Source of the DNA: a bacterium Ga0077546
GTDB lineage: Bacteria > Cyanobacteriota > Vampirovibrionia > Obscuribacterales > Obscuribacteraceae
DNA: 15,851 nt
Assembly (NCBI GenBank): GCA_001464165.1
Contig: LNEX01000205.1
Coordinates: 1 to 15,851 of the forward strand
Reading direction: 5' to 3'
Shown: positions 6,088-12,682 of the stretch, piece after piece
Layout of the letters: the number at the start of each line of letters is the position of its first letter
Numbering within the stretch: the stretch's first letter is position 1
Translations under genes and position numbers: made by a program
Notes under the pieces: generated by a model
Database searches by the model: none
What the model saw: the letters and a program-made list of their open reading frames with translations, nothing else
What the model was told of the DNA's origin: nothing

Positions 6088-8273
6088 TACTTCTTCTCGA
6101 CCGGCGCCGTGGCACCAGCATCCGGCTTCTTCAGGTCACGCGCGGCAGCGTTCTCTTCGCGATTGCGAATGAGCGTGTCGGCGAGCAGAAGATTGACGAG
6201 GCCATTGCCACCGCCATTGCTGTCGCCACCGGCAACAACCTGCGGCACCAGGGCCTGACCAGAAGCGGTGAGCAGCTTGGTCACCTCGATGGAGGTAACA
6301 CCCTGCGCCGTCAGCGCTTCGACCTGCTTGGCGTAGGCTTCAGCAGTCGCTTCACCCTTGGCCTTGATGACACCGGCTTCGGCATCACCGACGGTCTTGA
6401 CGCGGCCGGCATCGGCCTCTGCTTCGATGCGAGTCTGAGCCGCCTTACCCTTGGCGCGCTCTTCCATCTGTGCCGCTTCGTGCTTGGCCACCTCGATGCC
6501 GGCTTTCGCCTTGACGATGGTGTCCTGCTGGTCAGCCTGCGACTTCGTGGCCTGGAACTCGATACGACGCTTCTCGGCCTTTTCCTGGGCGTCGAACATC
6601 GTCTCGCGCTGCTGGGCCAGGTTGCGTTCCTGGGTGGTGTGCATCAGCTCCTGCGGGAGCTTGATGTTGCAGATCATCACCGACACCACTTCGACCTTGT
6701 ACTTGACCAGGTCGCTCTTCACGGCGTTCTCAGCGTCGAGCTGCTCGGTGGCACGCTCCTGCTGATAGTTGATGGCCGGCGACTTGGAGACCTGAGCGCG
6801 GAAGATACCGTCGATCTGCGGATGCAGGACGTTCTTCTCCAGCTCTTCCACCGAGCCGAGCTTCTGCACCACATACGGTGCGTTCTCGGGCAGGATGCGA
6901 TACTGGCAGCGCACTTCGACCTGCATCATGAAGCCGTCACGAGAGACGACAGCAAACGGGTCGAAGTCCTTGGCGCCGGCGTTCTCCGACCACTCGATGG
7001 AACGGGTGGTGGTGGGCACGACGATGACCGTGTAGGCCAGCGGGTTGATGTTGTACTTGCCGGGGTTGAGGACATCCTTCTGGATACCGCGGTAACCCTT
7101 CGGCACCACGTGGCGAGCGCGCACGCCGGTGTTGTGGCGGGTTTCTTCGGGGTCGGTGGCACCGACGGTGAGCGGCGAGCTGTCGGCAACCGAAGTGTCG
7201 GCAGGAACAGCAGGCGCCTTGACGACGGCCGGCACAGTGTGGTTCTGGAAAGTACCGTCATCACCGAACAGCTCGGCCGGATCCTTGCCGATGTTGGAGA
7301 TCATCACACCGACTTCACCCTGCTTGATCACCGTCTGCGGCTGCATGGTCACCGAGAACAGGTAGGGGTTGACGTAGTAAGTACCGGGGCGCAGAACCTC
7401 TTCCTGAGGGCCACGCTTGCCGCCGTTGTTGAGGAAGGCCTGGCCGTCCTGGTAGGACATGTGCAGGCTCATCTCCGGCGAGGCGCCGACAACGTCGTCC
7501 TTGCCCATCGGCTCACCAGCCTTGGCTTCGACGATGCCGATCTGGTTTTCCTTGACCTGCACCGCCGGCTTCACATCGACCTTGAACATGTCGGAGAAGA
7601 TGTTGTAGGTACCGGGGCGGAGGAAGTCGATCTGCGGACCCTTCTGGCCGCCGTTCTTAAGGAAGGTCTCACCCTTCTGGAAGTTGTCGTGGCCGGTGGC
7701 GCGCTGACCAAGCAGCTGGCCTTCGATGAGCGACGCACCGTCAGCAGCGGTGACGACACCGATGCTACCTTCAGGCACAACGGTCTTGTCGATCAGGTCG
7801 ACCTTGAACAGGTAGGGGTGAATCTTGAAAGTACCGTTGGTGAGGAAGCGCAGCTGCTTACCGCGGATACCACCGTTGCTGAGGAAGCCCGTCGGGTCCT
7901 GGAAGGAACCGTGGTTTTCGCCAGCGGCGTCTTCAGCGTACACGCGACCGGAAGGCATGGATTCGCCGTCGGTAGCAGTGATGACGCCAAGCTGGTCGGA
8001 ACCAATCACCACGAAGGGAGCCTTCTTGATGACGCGGGTGATCGGCCAGAAGATGAAGTGCAGGCCGGGAGAGAGATAGGCAGCCTGGATGCCGACTTCG
8101 CCGGAAGTGGCGAAAGCGCGGTTGGGAGGCAGCTTCTTGCCGAGGTAGCGGCGTTCGGTGATGGCGATTTCGGTAGGGCCAACGTTGACGATGAAACGTG
8201 TGGCCAGAAAGCCGAGGGCGAGAAGGCCGATGACGGCCGGAACCCAGGGAAGCAGTGACAGCATGATGTCCAT
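6087..8273 (-). CDS. Large membrane-anchored SPFH-domain protein with tandem beta-rich repeats
   Basis: The protein has 728 residues. ATG 8273 follows AAAGGA by about 8 bases; a longer frame to 8363 has no better site. Residues 8-29 form one membrane span (LLPWVPAVIGLLALGFLATRF). After a leading half-repeat (31-90) come four related units starting near residues 92, 167, 241 and 317. They are marked by (Q/S/V)(L/I)G(V/I)(V/I), FL.NGG.(R/K)G.Q, LRPGTY.(I/V)NPYLF.V and a TV(V/I) end. The fourth is longer and carries an Ala/Pro/Thr insertion. The SPFH (stomatin/prohibitin/flotillin) domain covers about 430-540 (FDPFAVVSRDGFMMQVEVRC ... LPQELMHTTQERNLAQQ). A long charged Ala/Glu/Lys helix runs to about 670, then LLTASGQALVPQVVAGG, GLVNLLLADTLI and a Lys-rich tail. 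SPFH proteins form ring- or cage-like oligomers on membranes. It is followed by a small membrane protein gene and a TPR gene. It differs from ordinary flotillin (~450-500 residues) by the repeat block. Confidence 0.88.
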   Translation of the reverse strand: MDIMLSLLPWVPAVIGLLALGFLATRFIVNVGPTEIAITERRYLGKKLPPNRAFATSGEVGIQAAYLSPGLHFIFWPITRVIKKAPFVVIGSDQLGVITATDGESMPSGRVYAEDAAGENHGSFQDPTGFLSNGGIRGKQLRFLTNGTFKIHPYLFKVDLIDKTVVPEGSIGVVTAADGASLIEGQLLGQRATGHDNFQKGETFLKNGGQKGPQIDFLRPGTYNIFSDMFKVDVKPAVQVKENQIGIVEAKAGEPMGKDDVVGASPEMSLHMSYQDGQAFLNNGGKRGPQEEVLRPGTYYVNPYLFSVTMQPQTVIKQGEVGVMISNIGKDPAELFGDDGTFQNHTVPAVVKAPAVPADTSVADSSPLTVGATDPEETRHNTGVRARHVVPKGYRGIQKDVLNPGKYNINPLAYTVIVVPTTTRSIEWSENAGAKDFDPFAVVSRDGFMMQVEVRCQYRILPENAPYVVQKLGSVEELEKNVLHPQIDGIFRAQVSKSPAINYQQERATEQLDAENAVKSDLVKYKVEVVSVMICNIKLPQELMHTTQERNLAQQRETMFDAQEKAEKRRIEFQATKSQADQQDTIVKAKAGIEVAKHEAAQMEERAKGKAAQTRIEAEADAGRVKTVGDAEAGVIKAKGEATAEAYAKQVEALTAQGVTSIEVTKLLTASGQALVPQVVAGGDSNGGGNGLVNLLLADTLIRNREENAAARDLKKPDAGATAPVEKK

Positions 8274-8845
8274 AGAATTGTCCTTTGGTGAAATTGAAAG
8301 TGCAACGATGCTCGTGGTTCGCAACACAGGCACGCTTGCACTGATAGGTACCAGCTCCTCCAAGACTGACTAGCCAAACTCTCAAGAGACCAACAAAAAG
8401 AGCACATCAACCAAGCCGGCCTTACACGCATCCTTTGAGGGGAAGCGGAAAAATCGGAAGTGATGCGCGGGATTTGTTTTCGAGAGGTTTGGTTGGATGC
8501 GAACAGGAAGAGTTGTGGAACTCAAAACCTACGAACTAAGTGCTCGCCAAGGCGATTATTACAGCTTGATGTAAAGTAGTATTCTCTAAGCTTGCCAAGC
8601 AAGATTATTAAATCAGCAAAGTTGACGCTAACCATCTAAGTTGTCAAAGATCAATCCAGACCAGGCTTTATCATCACTCTGAGGCTCAGCGGCCTTCTTA
8701 AGAATTCAAAGTAGGTCATAGCTACCCATGTGATTCTCTAATTTGGCTACTTGTTGACGGAGCTAGCACTAGGTCGCTAAAACCGACTCAAGCCAAAATC
8801 ACCGAATCGTTAAAGTGAGCTGAACAGATAAATATCCAGATAATC
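8274..8845. other. Intergenic region upstream of the SPFH gene
   Basis: About 570 bases lie between the SPFH start and the hairpin that follows the LysM gene. The SPFH promoter should be here, but I cannot pick one with confidence. A 25-codon frame (ATG 8497, TAA 8572-8574, plus strand) has a GAGAGG site but nothing else in its favour. A small stem CTTGC-CAA-GCAAG is near 8591-8603. No RNA gene was recognised. Confidence 0.35.
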
Positions 8846-8889
8846 GGAAGAGATGTCACTGCCATTTATTTGGCAACCACATCTCTTCC
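8846..8889 (-). terminator. Strong two-part hairpin after the LysM gene
   Basis: GGAAGAGATGT (8846-8856) and ACATCTCTTCC (8879-8889) are exact 11-bp complements, and inside them TGCCA...TGGCA adds a second stem. It lies about 65 bases past the LysM stop (8955). No long U-tract follows on the minus strand, so it could be a terminator or a 3' stabilising structure. Confidence 0.55.
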
Positions 8890-8954
8890 TCCCCCTCGAG
8901 AAAAGCTAAATTGTTAGGAAACGCGAAATGTGGGCCTTTGTTTGATATTGAAAA

Positions 8955-10232
8955 CTAGCTGACCATGGAACTAGCCAAATAGCCATAATCATTGGAGCAA
9001 TAACGGGATCTCATTGCGGCCGAGAGATCGTCAATAGTTTCTTTGCGTTGACTTTCACCGTGATAGGCCACCGCTCCATAAATCAAAGAACCGTTCGGAC
9101 CCTGGCGAACTGGACCACCAGTACCGACATGGTCTTTACTTACTTCCAGATAGCGATCAGCGCCGCGATGATAGAGGCGCAAAGAGCTCATGGTCTCCTG
9201 TTTGTCGGGAGTGGAGGCACGGAAATAATTGAACTGGTTATAGTCGACTACTATGCCTTGGTCCTTGAAGGTTTCATTGAGGGCGCGAGCAACACGCTCA
9301 CCTGACTCCTTATTGGCAGGAAGTTCACTCATTGCTTTCTTCAAAGCTTCTGCGTCACCATCAACAACAGCGCGGCCGATGCGGCAGGCAGCTAAATATT
9401 CTTTGGTTGTTAGTTCCGGAAACTTGGCCATGTCTCTGTAGATATCTGTCGGTTGACAGACATCAGGACGGACGGTTTCTGCGGGCTTATCGGTGGGTTT
9501 GTCTGAGGTGCCGTCAGTTGGTTTGGTCACAGCTCCTGGTGCCAGATTCTCTACTGGCGGTTTCTCTGATGGCTTCTCCGTTGGTTTGGTCACAGCTCCT
9601 GGTGCCAGATTCTCTACTGGCGGTTTCTCTGATGGCTTCTCCGTTGGATTGGTTATAGCTCCTGGTGCCAGATTCTCTACTGGCGGTTTCTCTGAAGGCT
9701 TCTCCGTTGGCTTGGTTACAGCTCCTGGTTTCGGAGTTTCCGCGGGTTTTTCTGCTGGTTTCTCTGACGACTGATCCTGGTTCGTACGCCCAGGAATGTT
9801 CAACTTGGTTCCGCGCTTCAATAAGTGTGGATTGCAATCAAGACCAGGCAAATTTTCTTTGTTGGCCTCGACCAATTCTTTAACACGTTTCTGAACTTCG
9901 GCGGCGGACGACTTGCCACCCTCTTTCTTTATGGCCCGTTCGGCTATGCCCCAAAGGCTGTCACCAGGTTTAACTTCATATTTACCATCAGGGCCGACTT
10001 CAAGGTTGCTACCCTGTTGTTTCTTTGCTTCTCTGTCCCAGGCACGCCCTGACTCAGTTTCACGCTTGTAGTCTGGCGTAAAAGGCGAGCAAGCATCATT
10101 AAGAGAGCATGCACCATTGCTGCGAGCTGGTAGCTTGTATTGCTCTAGCAATTCACGCTGTACACCAGCAGCGTTACCGCTAGGGGCAGCTGCAGCAGTG
10201 CGGTCAGTTGGTAAATGGTTTGAATCTAACAT
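8955..10232 (-). CDS. LysM-domain protein with proline/lysine-rich tandem repeats
   Basis: The protein has 425 residues. ATG 10232 follows AGGAAG by 5 bases; a TATATT hexamer lies about 46 bases upstream. Residues 84-148 are a LysM domain (YEVKPGDSLWGIAERAI ... NPHLLKRGTKLNIPG), a fold that binds peptidoglycan-type glycans. An insertion in the domain (EGGKSSAAEVQKRVKEL) makes it longer than the usual ~45 residues. Residues 168-240 are three 21-residue repeats of PTEKPSEKPPVENLAPGA(V/I)TK type, an extended linker. Residues 258-425 form a separate globular domain (CQPTDIYRDMAKFPELTTKEYLAACRIGRAVVDGD ... SLIYGAVAYHG ... SSMVS) that I do not recognise. There is no N-terminal signal peptide: the first 80 residues are polar with a short Ala run. 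So the export route, or a cytoplasmic role, is unclear. It is monocistronic by spacing, with a hairpin downstream. The domain call is firm; the cell role is not. Confidence 0.85.
   Translation of the reverse strand: MLDSNHLPTDRTAAAAPSGNAAGVQRELLEQYKLPARSNGACSLNDACSPFTPDYKRETESGRAWDREAKKQQGSNLEVGPDGKYEVKPGDSLWGIAERAIKKEGGKSSAAEVQKRVKELVEANKENLPGLDCNPHLLKRGTKLNIPGRTNQDQSSEKPAEKPAETPKPGAVTKPTEKPSEKPPVENLAPGAITNPTEKPSEKPPVENLAPGAVTKPTEKPSEKPPVENLAPGAVTKPTDGTSDKPTDKPAETVRPDVCQPTDIYRDMAKFPELTTKEYLAACRIGRAVVDGDAEALKKAMSELPANKESGERVARALNETFKDQGIVVDYNQFNYFRASTPDKQETMSSLRLYHRGADRYLEVSKDHVGTGGPVRQGPNGSLIYGAVAYHGESQRKETIDDLSAAMRSRYCSNDYGYLASSMVS
9516..9728 (-). repeat. 63-bp in-frame tandem repeat array (3 full units plus partial) inside the LysM gene
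   Basis: Three consecutive 63-base units (21 codons each) differ at only a handful of bases, followed by a diverged partial unit at the 5' side of the gene. The first two units differ at one or two bases, so the duplication is recent or maintained by exchange. Because the unit is a multiple of three, copy-number change would keep the frame. Confidence 0.85.
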
Positions 10233-10294
10233 TTCGCTTCCTACCTGAGTTGAGAGGGGGGGGTTCTCTGTGGACTCAATATAGGAAAAAGTTG

Positions 10295-10886
10295 TTACGG
10301 CTTAGTTACTAAACTGCGAACAAGCAGATCGACATATACAGGAAGGTGATCCGAGCCAATGTTCGGCCCGAGAACACGATTCAACACCTCAATGTCTTTA
10401 CTGACCAAAAAATGATCAATAGGTACAACAGGGATAAGCAGCTCAGTTGACCAAGATGGCTGCGGTCCAAACCCTTGTTCTGAATCACTGAGCTTTCCCA
10501 CTTCAAGCATACGAGTGAAATAGTACGACCAGGGGCTGCAATTCTCTGACGTAGACGATAGCAGCAGAAACCTGATGATTTTTGTCTGCCTGCGGATTGA
10601 TCTGCAAAATTCTCATTCGTACATGAGGCAATCCAAAAACTAGCTTTCCCTGCTCATTTCGGACCGAATTCACCCGCGGGCAGTACATACTAAATACGGG
10701 TCGGCTCGTCAATAAAAGCAAAGCAAATGTGATGGCAGCGGCCTTATGAAAGCGCAAAAACAATAATCCGACTAAGAGCACAAGCAAGAGCGCAATGTAG
10801 ACAAGCTTAAAATGGCTAAGCAAATCAAACCAAGGATGGAATTGCCCGAAGCAACTGGCTAGGGACAAAGAAGTGACTATAGCCAC
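10295..10886 (-). pseudogene. Endonuclease/exonuclease/phosphatase-family gene with internal deletion and frameshift
   Basis: Two adjacent minus-strand frames are the two ends of one gene. The upstream part (10886-10503, GTG start) has three membrane helices (FKLVYIALLLVLLVGLLFL, ITFALLLLTS), then MRILQINPQADKNHQVSAAI and ELQPLVVLF. That matches the N-terminal anchor and first strand/helix of bacterial membrane-bound EEP proteins. The downstream part (to 10295) holds the family's C-terminus: PIDHFLVS and IGSDHLPVYVDL, with the catalytic-type His/Asp. The frames meet near 10515-10530, where the sequence reads VVLF in one frame and YYFTRMLEVG in the next. The ~100 or more residues that should lie between them are missing, including the QE metal ligand and the GDFN motif. 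The gene is therefore almost surely dead. It might instead encode only a short membrane peptide. Confidence 0.8.
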
Positions 10887-11033
10887 AAGAAGGTAGAGAC
10901 AGGACCTAATAATGTGAGAGCTCCAGACTTACAGGAGCATGATACAGACAAAGTCTGCGACTAAGCTACCTTCACCTACAAGGCATAGTATATAAATCCA
11001 AAAATTTTAGAGCGCTGAACCCAAGAGAGAAAC
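10887..11033. other. Short intergenic stretch, no gene seen
   Basis: This AT-rich gap lies between the pseudogene and the terminator of the 80-aa protein gene. It includes TATATAAAT near 10990. It may hold the former promoter of the EEP gene; no coding frame or RNA was recognised. Confidence 0.35.
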
Positions 11034-11072
11034 GGGGGAAGATCCAGAGCCTGAGCCCTGATACCTTCCCCC
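11034..11072 (-). terminator. Intrinsic terminator of the 80-aa protein gene
   Basis: GGGGGAAG (11034-11041) and CTTCCCCC (11065-11072) are exact complements. Read on the minus strand, the hairpin starts about 80 bases after the stop at 11154 and is followed by GTTTCTCTCTT, a T-rich tail. This is the clearest terminator in the window. Confidence 0.65.
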
Positions 11073-11153
11073 TTATTGAGGTTGATGAAGAATCGAAAGT
11101 TATTGCCGCAAGACTATTTCACTTGAGCCCTAACCACCGACTAGTCACAATCG

Positions 11154-11396
11154 CTACTTCATAAGATCCTGTAGGTCGGGGTCCTCGAGCCACTGCTTAC
11201 CACCCTTGCCGAACAGCGCAACATCGCTGACTTGACGAATGGTGGGCAGGGAAGTGGTGTCACAATCGACGCCGAACAGAGAAAGAATTTGACGAGTGCT
11301 ACGCCGCAACTTGCGGTTAGCTAAACGTCTGTCATTCTTGTCAGAATCAGCATCAGTCATGCCGGTGATGGGGGTCCGCTTCAACGAACGACTCAT
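11154..11396 (-). CDS. Small basic protein of the MSRS...TPITG type
   Basis: The protein has 80 residues. ATG 11396 follows AAAGGAGATC at a good distance, so the longer frame to 11462 is rejected. The N-terminus MSRSLKRTPITGMTDADSDK is followed by a very basic helix (RRLANRKLRRSTRQIL) and an acidic end (WLEDPDLQDLMK), with IRQVSDVALFGKGGKQW between. The order MSRS-K-TPI-G, KxDKRLANRK-R, (R/S)EVSD(V)...F.K.GK is that of a widespread family of short uncharacterised proteins in bacteria and phages (recalled). There is no membrane span. The basic helix suggests nucleic-acid contact, but nothing proves it. A perfect 6-bp hairpin (11420-11434) lies in its leader just before the ribosome site. The gene is monocistronic, with its own terminator. 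Confidence 0.75.
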   Translation of the reverse strand: MSRSLKRTPITGMTDADSDKNDRRLANRKLRRSTRQILSLFGVDCDTTSLPTIRQVSDVALFGKGGKQWLEDPDLQDLMK

Positions 11397-12155
11397 CTGG
11401 ATCTCCTTTGTTTTTTTAAGCAAGCAAAGCTTGCGGATGATTTCCCAGATCAAAATCACCACATGAAACTGCGAGGCAATTTCACTTGGTGTTACTCATC
11501 TTTTTTCGCGTAAAAAAAAGCACGCGAGCAGAATCAGTGTTTCAATTTTTCTGAACAGTGTTTCCATCAAGAGGCGCTTGTATTCTCGATTTCACCAAGA
11601 CTAAGTCAGAACAGCACACCAGGGTGAGTGAAGGAGAAGTGATATAGAAGTTGAACTATTGCGCTTTTAGATGGAAGTTGTCTGGAACAAGGGGAAAGGT
11701 TTGGGAAGGGTCTGGGTGTGCCTATGGAACCTATGATGCATGGCCATTTGATATCAAGCGATGTCAAGGCATGTATCTAAAGCAGATTATGAGAATTGCT
11801 TGAGAACCAACCACAGAAGCGCAAAAACGGTTGTCAACAACAAACTAAAGACTTGCTCTGCTTCAATCTTCAAGCCCAAAGAGTAAAGCAGAGCTTAACT
11901 CTTGACAATTTACATGCGCGAGCTAACGCGAGCATGTAAAGCGGTCTGTTAACAATGTTTAGTGCTTTTAAGAGTTATTAGAGAGCGATGAAGTTGATCC
12001 TGTTTAGCTCTCACTATTACATTCAAGACATCTTCTACTTTCTTAAATCGAATAGGTTTCTCTCCCCCCAAATATTCGAATTCCACCCCAAACCTTATTG
12101 CTTGTGCACCTCCGCCTTGACGCTTGCGTTGAGTGGTCGGGTAGGTGGCGCTCGC
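11397..12155. other. Long intergenic region with several inverted repeats
   Basis: About 760 bases separate the minus-strand 80-aa gene from the plus-strand aminopeptidase unit. It should hold both promoters. Visible structure: GCAAGC-AAA-GCTTGC (11420-11434), GCTCTGCTT/AAGCAGAGC (11855-11863, 11886-11894), and TTTACATGC/GCATGTAAA (11909-11917, 11932-11940) just after a TTGACA at 11902. I find no good coding frame apart from an open run (from 11988) leading into the next gene, and no recognisable RNA gene. Confidence 0.4.
11909..11940. repeat. Perfect 9-bp inverted repeat next to a TTGACA box
   Basis: TTTACATGC and GCATGTAAA are exact complements around a 14-base GC-rich spacer that itself contains GCGAGC twice. 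TTGACA (11902-11907) abuts the left arm, but no -10 hexamer sits at 16-18 bases. It could be an operator, or a terminator for an untranslated transcript. Confidence 0.35.
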
Positions 12156-12611
12156 ATGGACAATTTTATGTCAACAACCTACAGTAACGCCCAAACTTTC
12201 GTGCGCGCTGCGGTTGCCGATATGCTCAGTGCAATCACCGGTAACCTCAGCTCGACAAGAATGCGATTGGTGTCCACCACACCAAACTATTCGCACTCTC
12301 GCTTCGTCTGGATCATGGTGGAACGAATCGCCCCTGGTACCACCGGTGATAGCGTCATCGCCAGAACCAACGATATGGACCTCTCCGGAGGTGTTCCACC
12401 GAGCCTCTACGTCTGTGCCCCGCTCGCCCGGGTGCAAGACCTCGAGGTTCACATTCTCAACTTTCTTGACACCGAACTCTTGAATTACGGCAAAGTCGAC
12501 GCATTGCTTCAGTCTGATATGCAAGACGGAACGCACTGCGCCACATTCGTCGGCGATTCGGAAAGCGGCTATGCCAACATCACGGAGCAGGTCAGCCTGA
12601 TTACCGTCTGA
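12156..12611 (+). CDS. Conserved-looking protein of unknown function upstream of the aminopeptidase
   Basis: The protein has 151 residues from ATG 12156 (AGGTGG 7 bases upstream; ATG 12168 is an alternative). The frame is open back to 11988, but the added residues (IFYFLKSNRF...) look like translated noncoding DNA and that start has no good site. The chain begins MDNFMSTTYSNAQTFVRAAV and contains RFVWIMVERI, a Gly/Ser/Thr loop, PPSLYVCAPLARVQDLEVHI and ends ISEQ-like (NITEQVSLITV). It has no signal peptide, membrane span or catalytic motif that I recognise. It ends 71 bases before the aminopeptidase gene on the same strand, so cotranscription is likely. Its codon use is GC-rich like the aminopeptidase, which supports real coding. 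Confidence 0.62.
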   Translation: MDNFMSTTYSNAQTFVRAAVADMLSAITGNLSSTRMRLVSTTPNYSHSRFVWIMVERIAPGTTGDSVIARTNDMDLSGGVPPSLYVCAPLARVQDLEVHILNFLDTELLNYGKVDALLQSDMQDGTHCATFVGDSESGYANITEQVSLITV

Positions 12612-12682
12612 TGCTGGTTTTACTCACCAACAAACTCAAACATGCGCAAGGCCCGTAAGCCAAGCGCTTGAGGAAAACAAAC

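Noticed and set aside
6045..8258. 737-codon open frame on the plus strand opposite the SPFH gene
   Set aside because: It is an antisense shadow: its translation is His/Leu/Gly/Arg/Asp-rich with no domain, while the minus strand has clear SPFH motifs, a ribosome site and repeats. GC-biased third positions explain the lack of stops.
8497..8574. 25-codon plus-strand frame with a GAGAGG site
   Set aside because: It is too short and unsupported; such a frame is expected by chance in 570 bases.
8752..8781. TTGACG with a GCTAGC...CTAGG-like spacer, resembling a consensus sigma-70 promoter
   Set aside because: The -10 position (CTAAAA) is poor and no plus-strand gene follows for 3 kb.
9493..9774. 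Repetitive plus-strand frame over the LysM repeats, and a second repetitive minus-strand frame (9514-9837)
   Set aside because: A repeat whose unit length is a multiple of three stays open in several frames; only the 425-aa frame has a domain and ribosome site.
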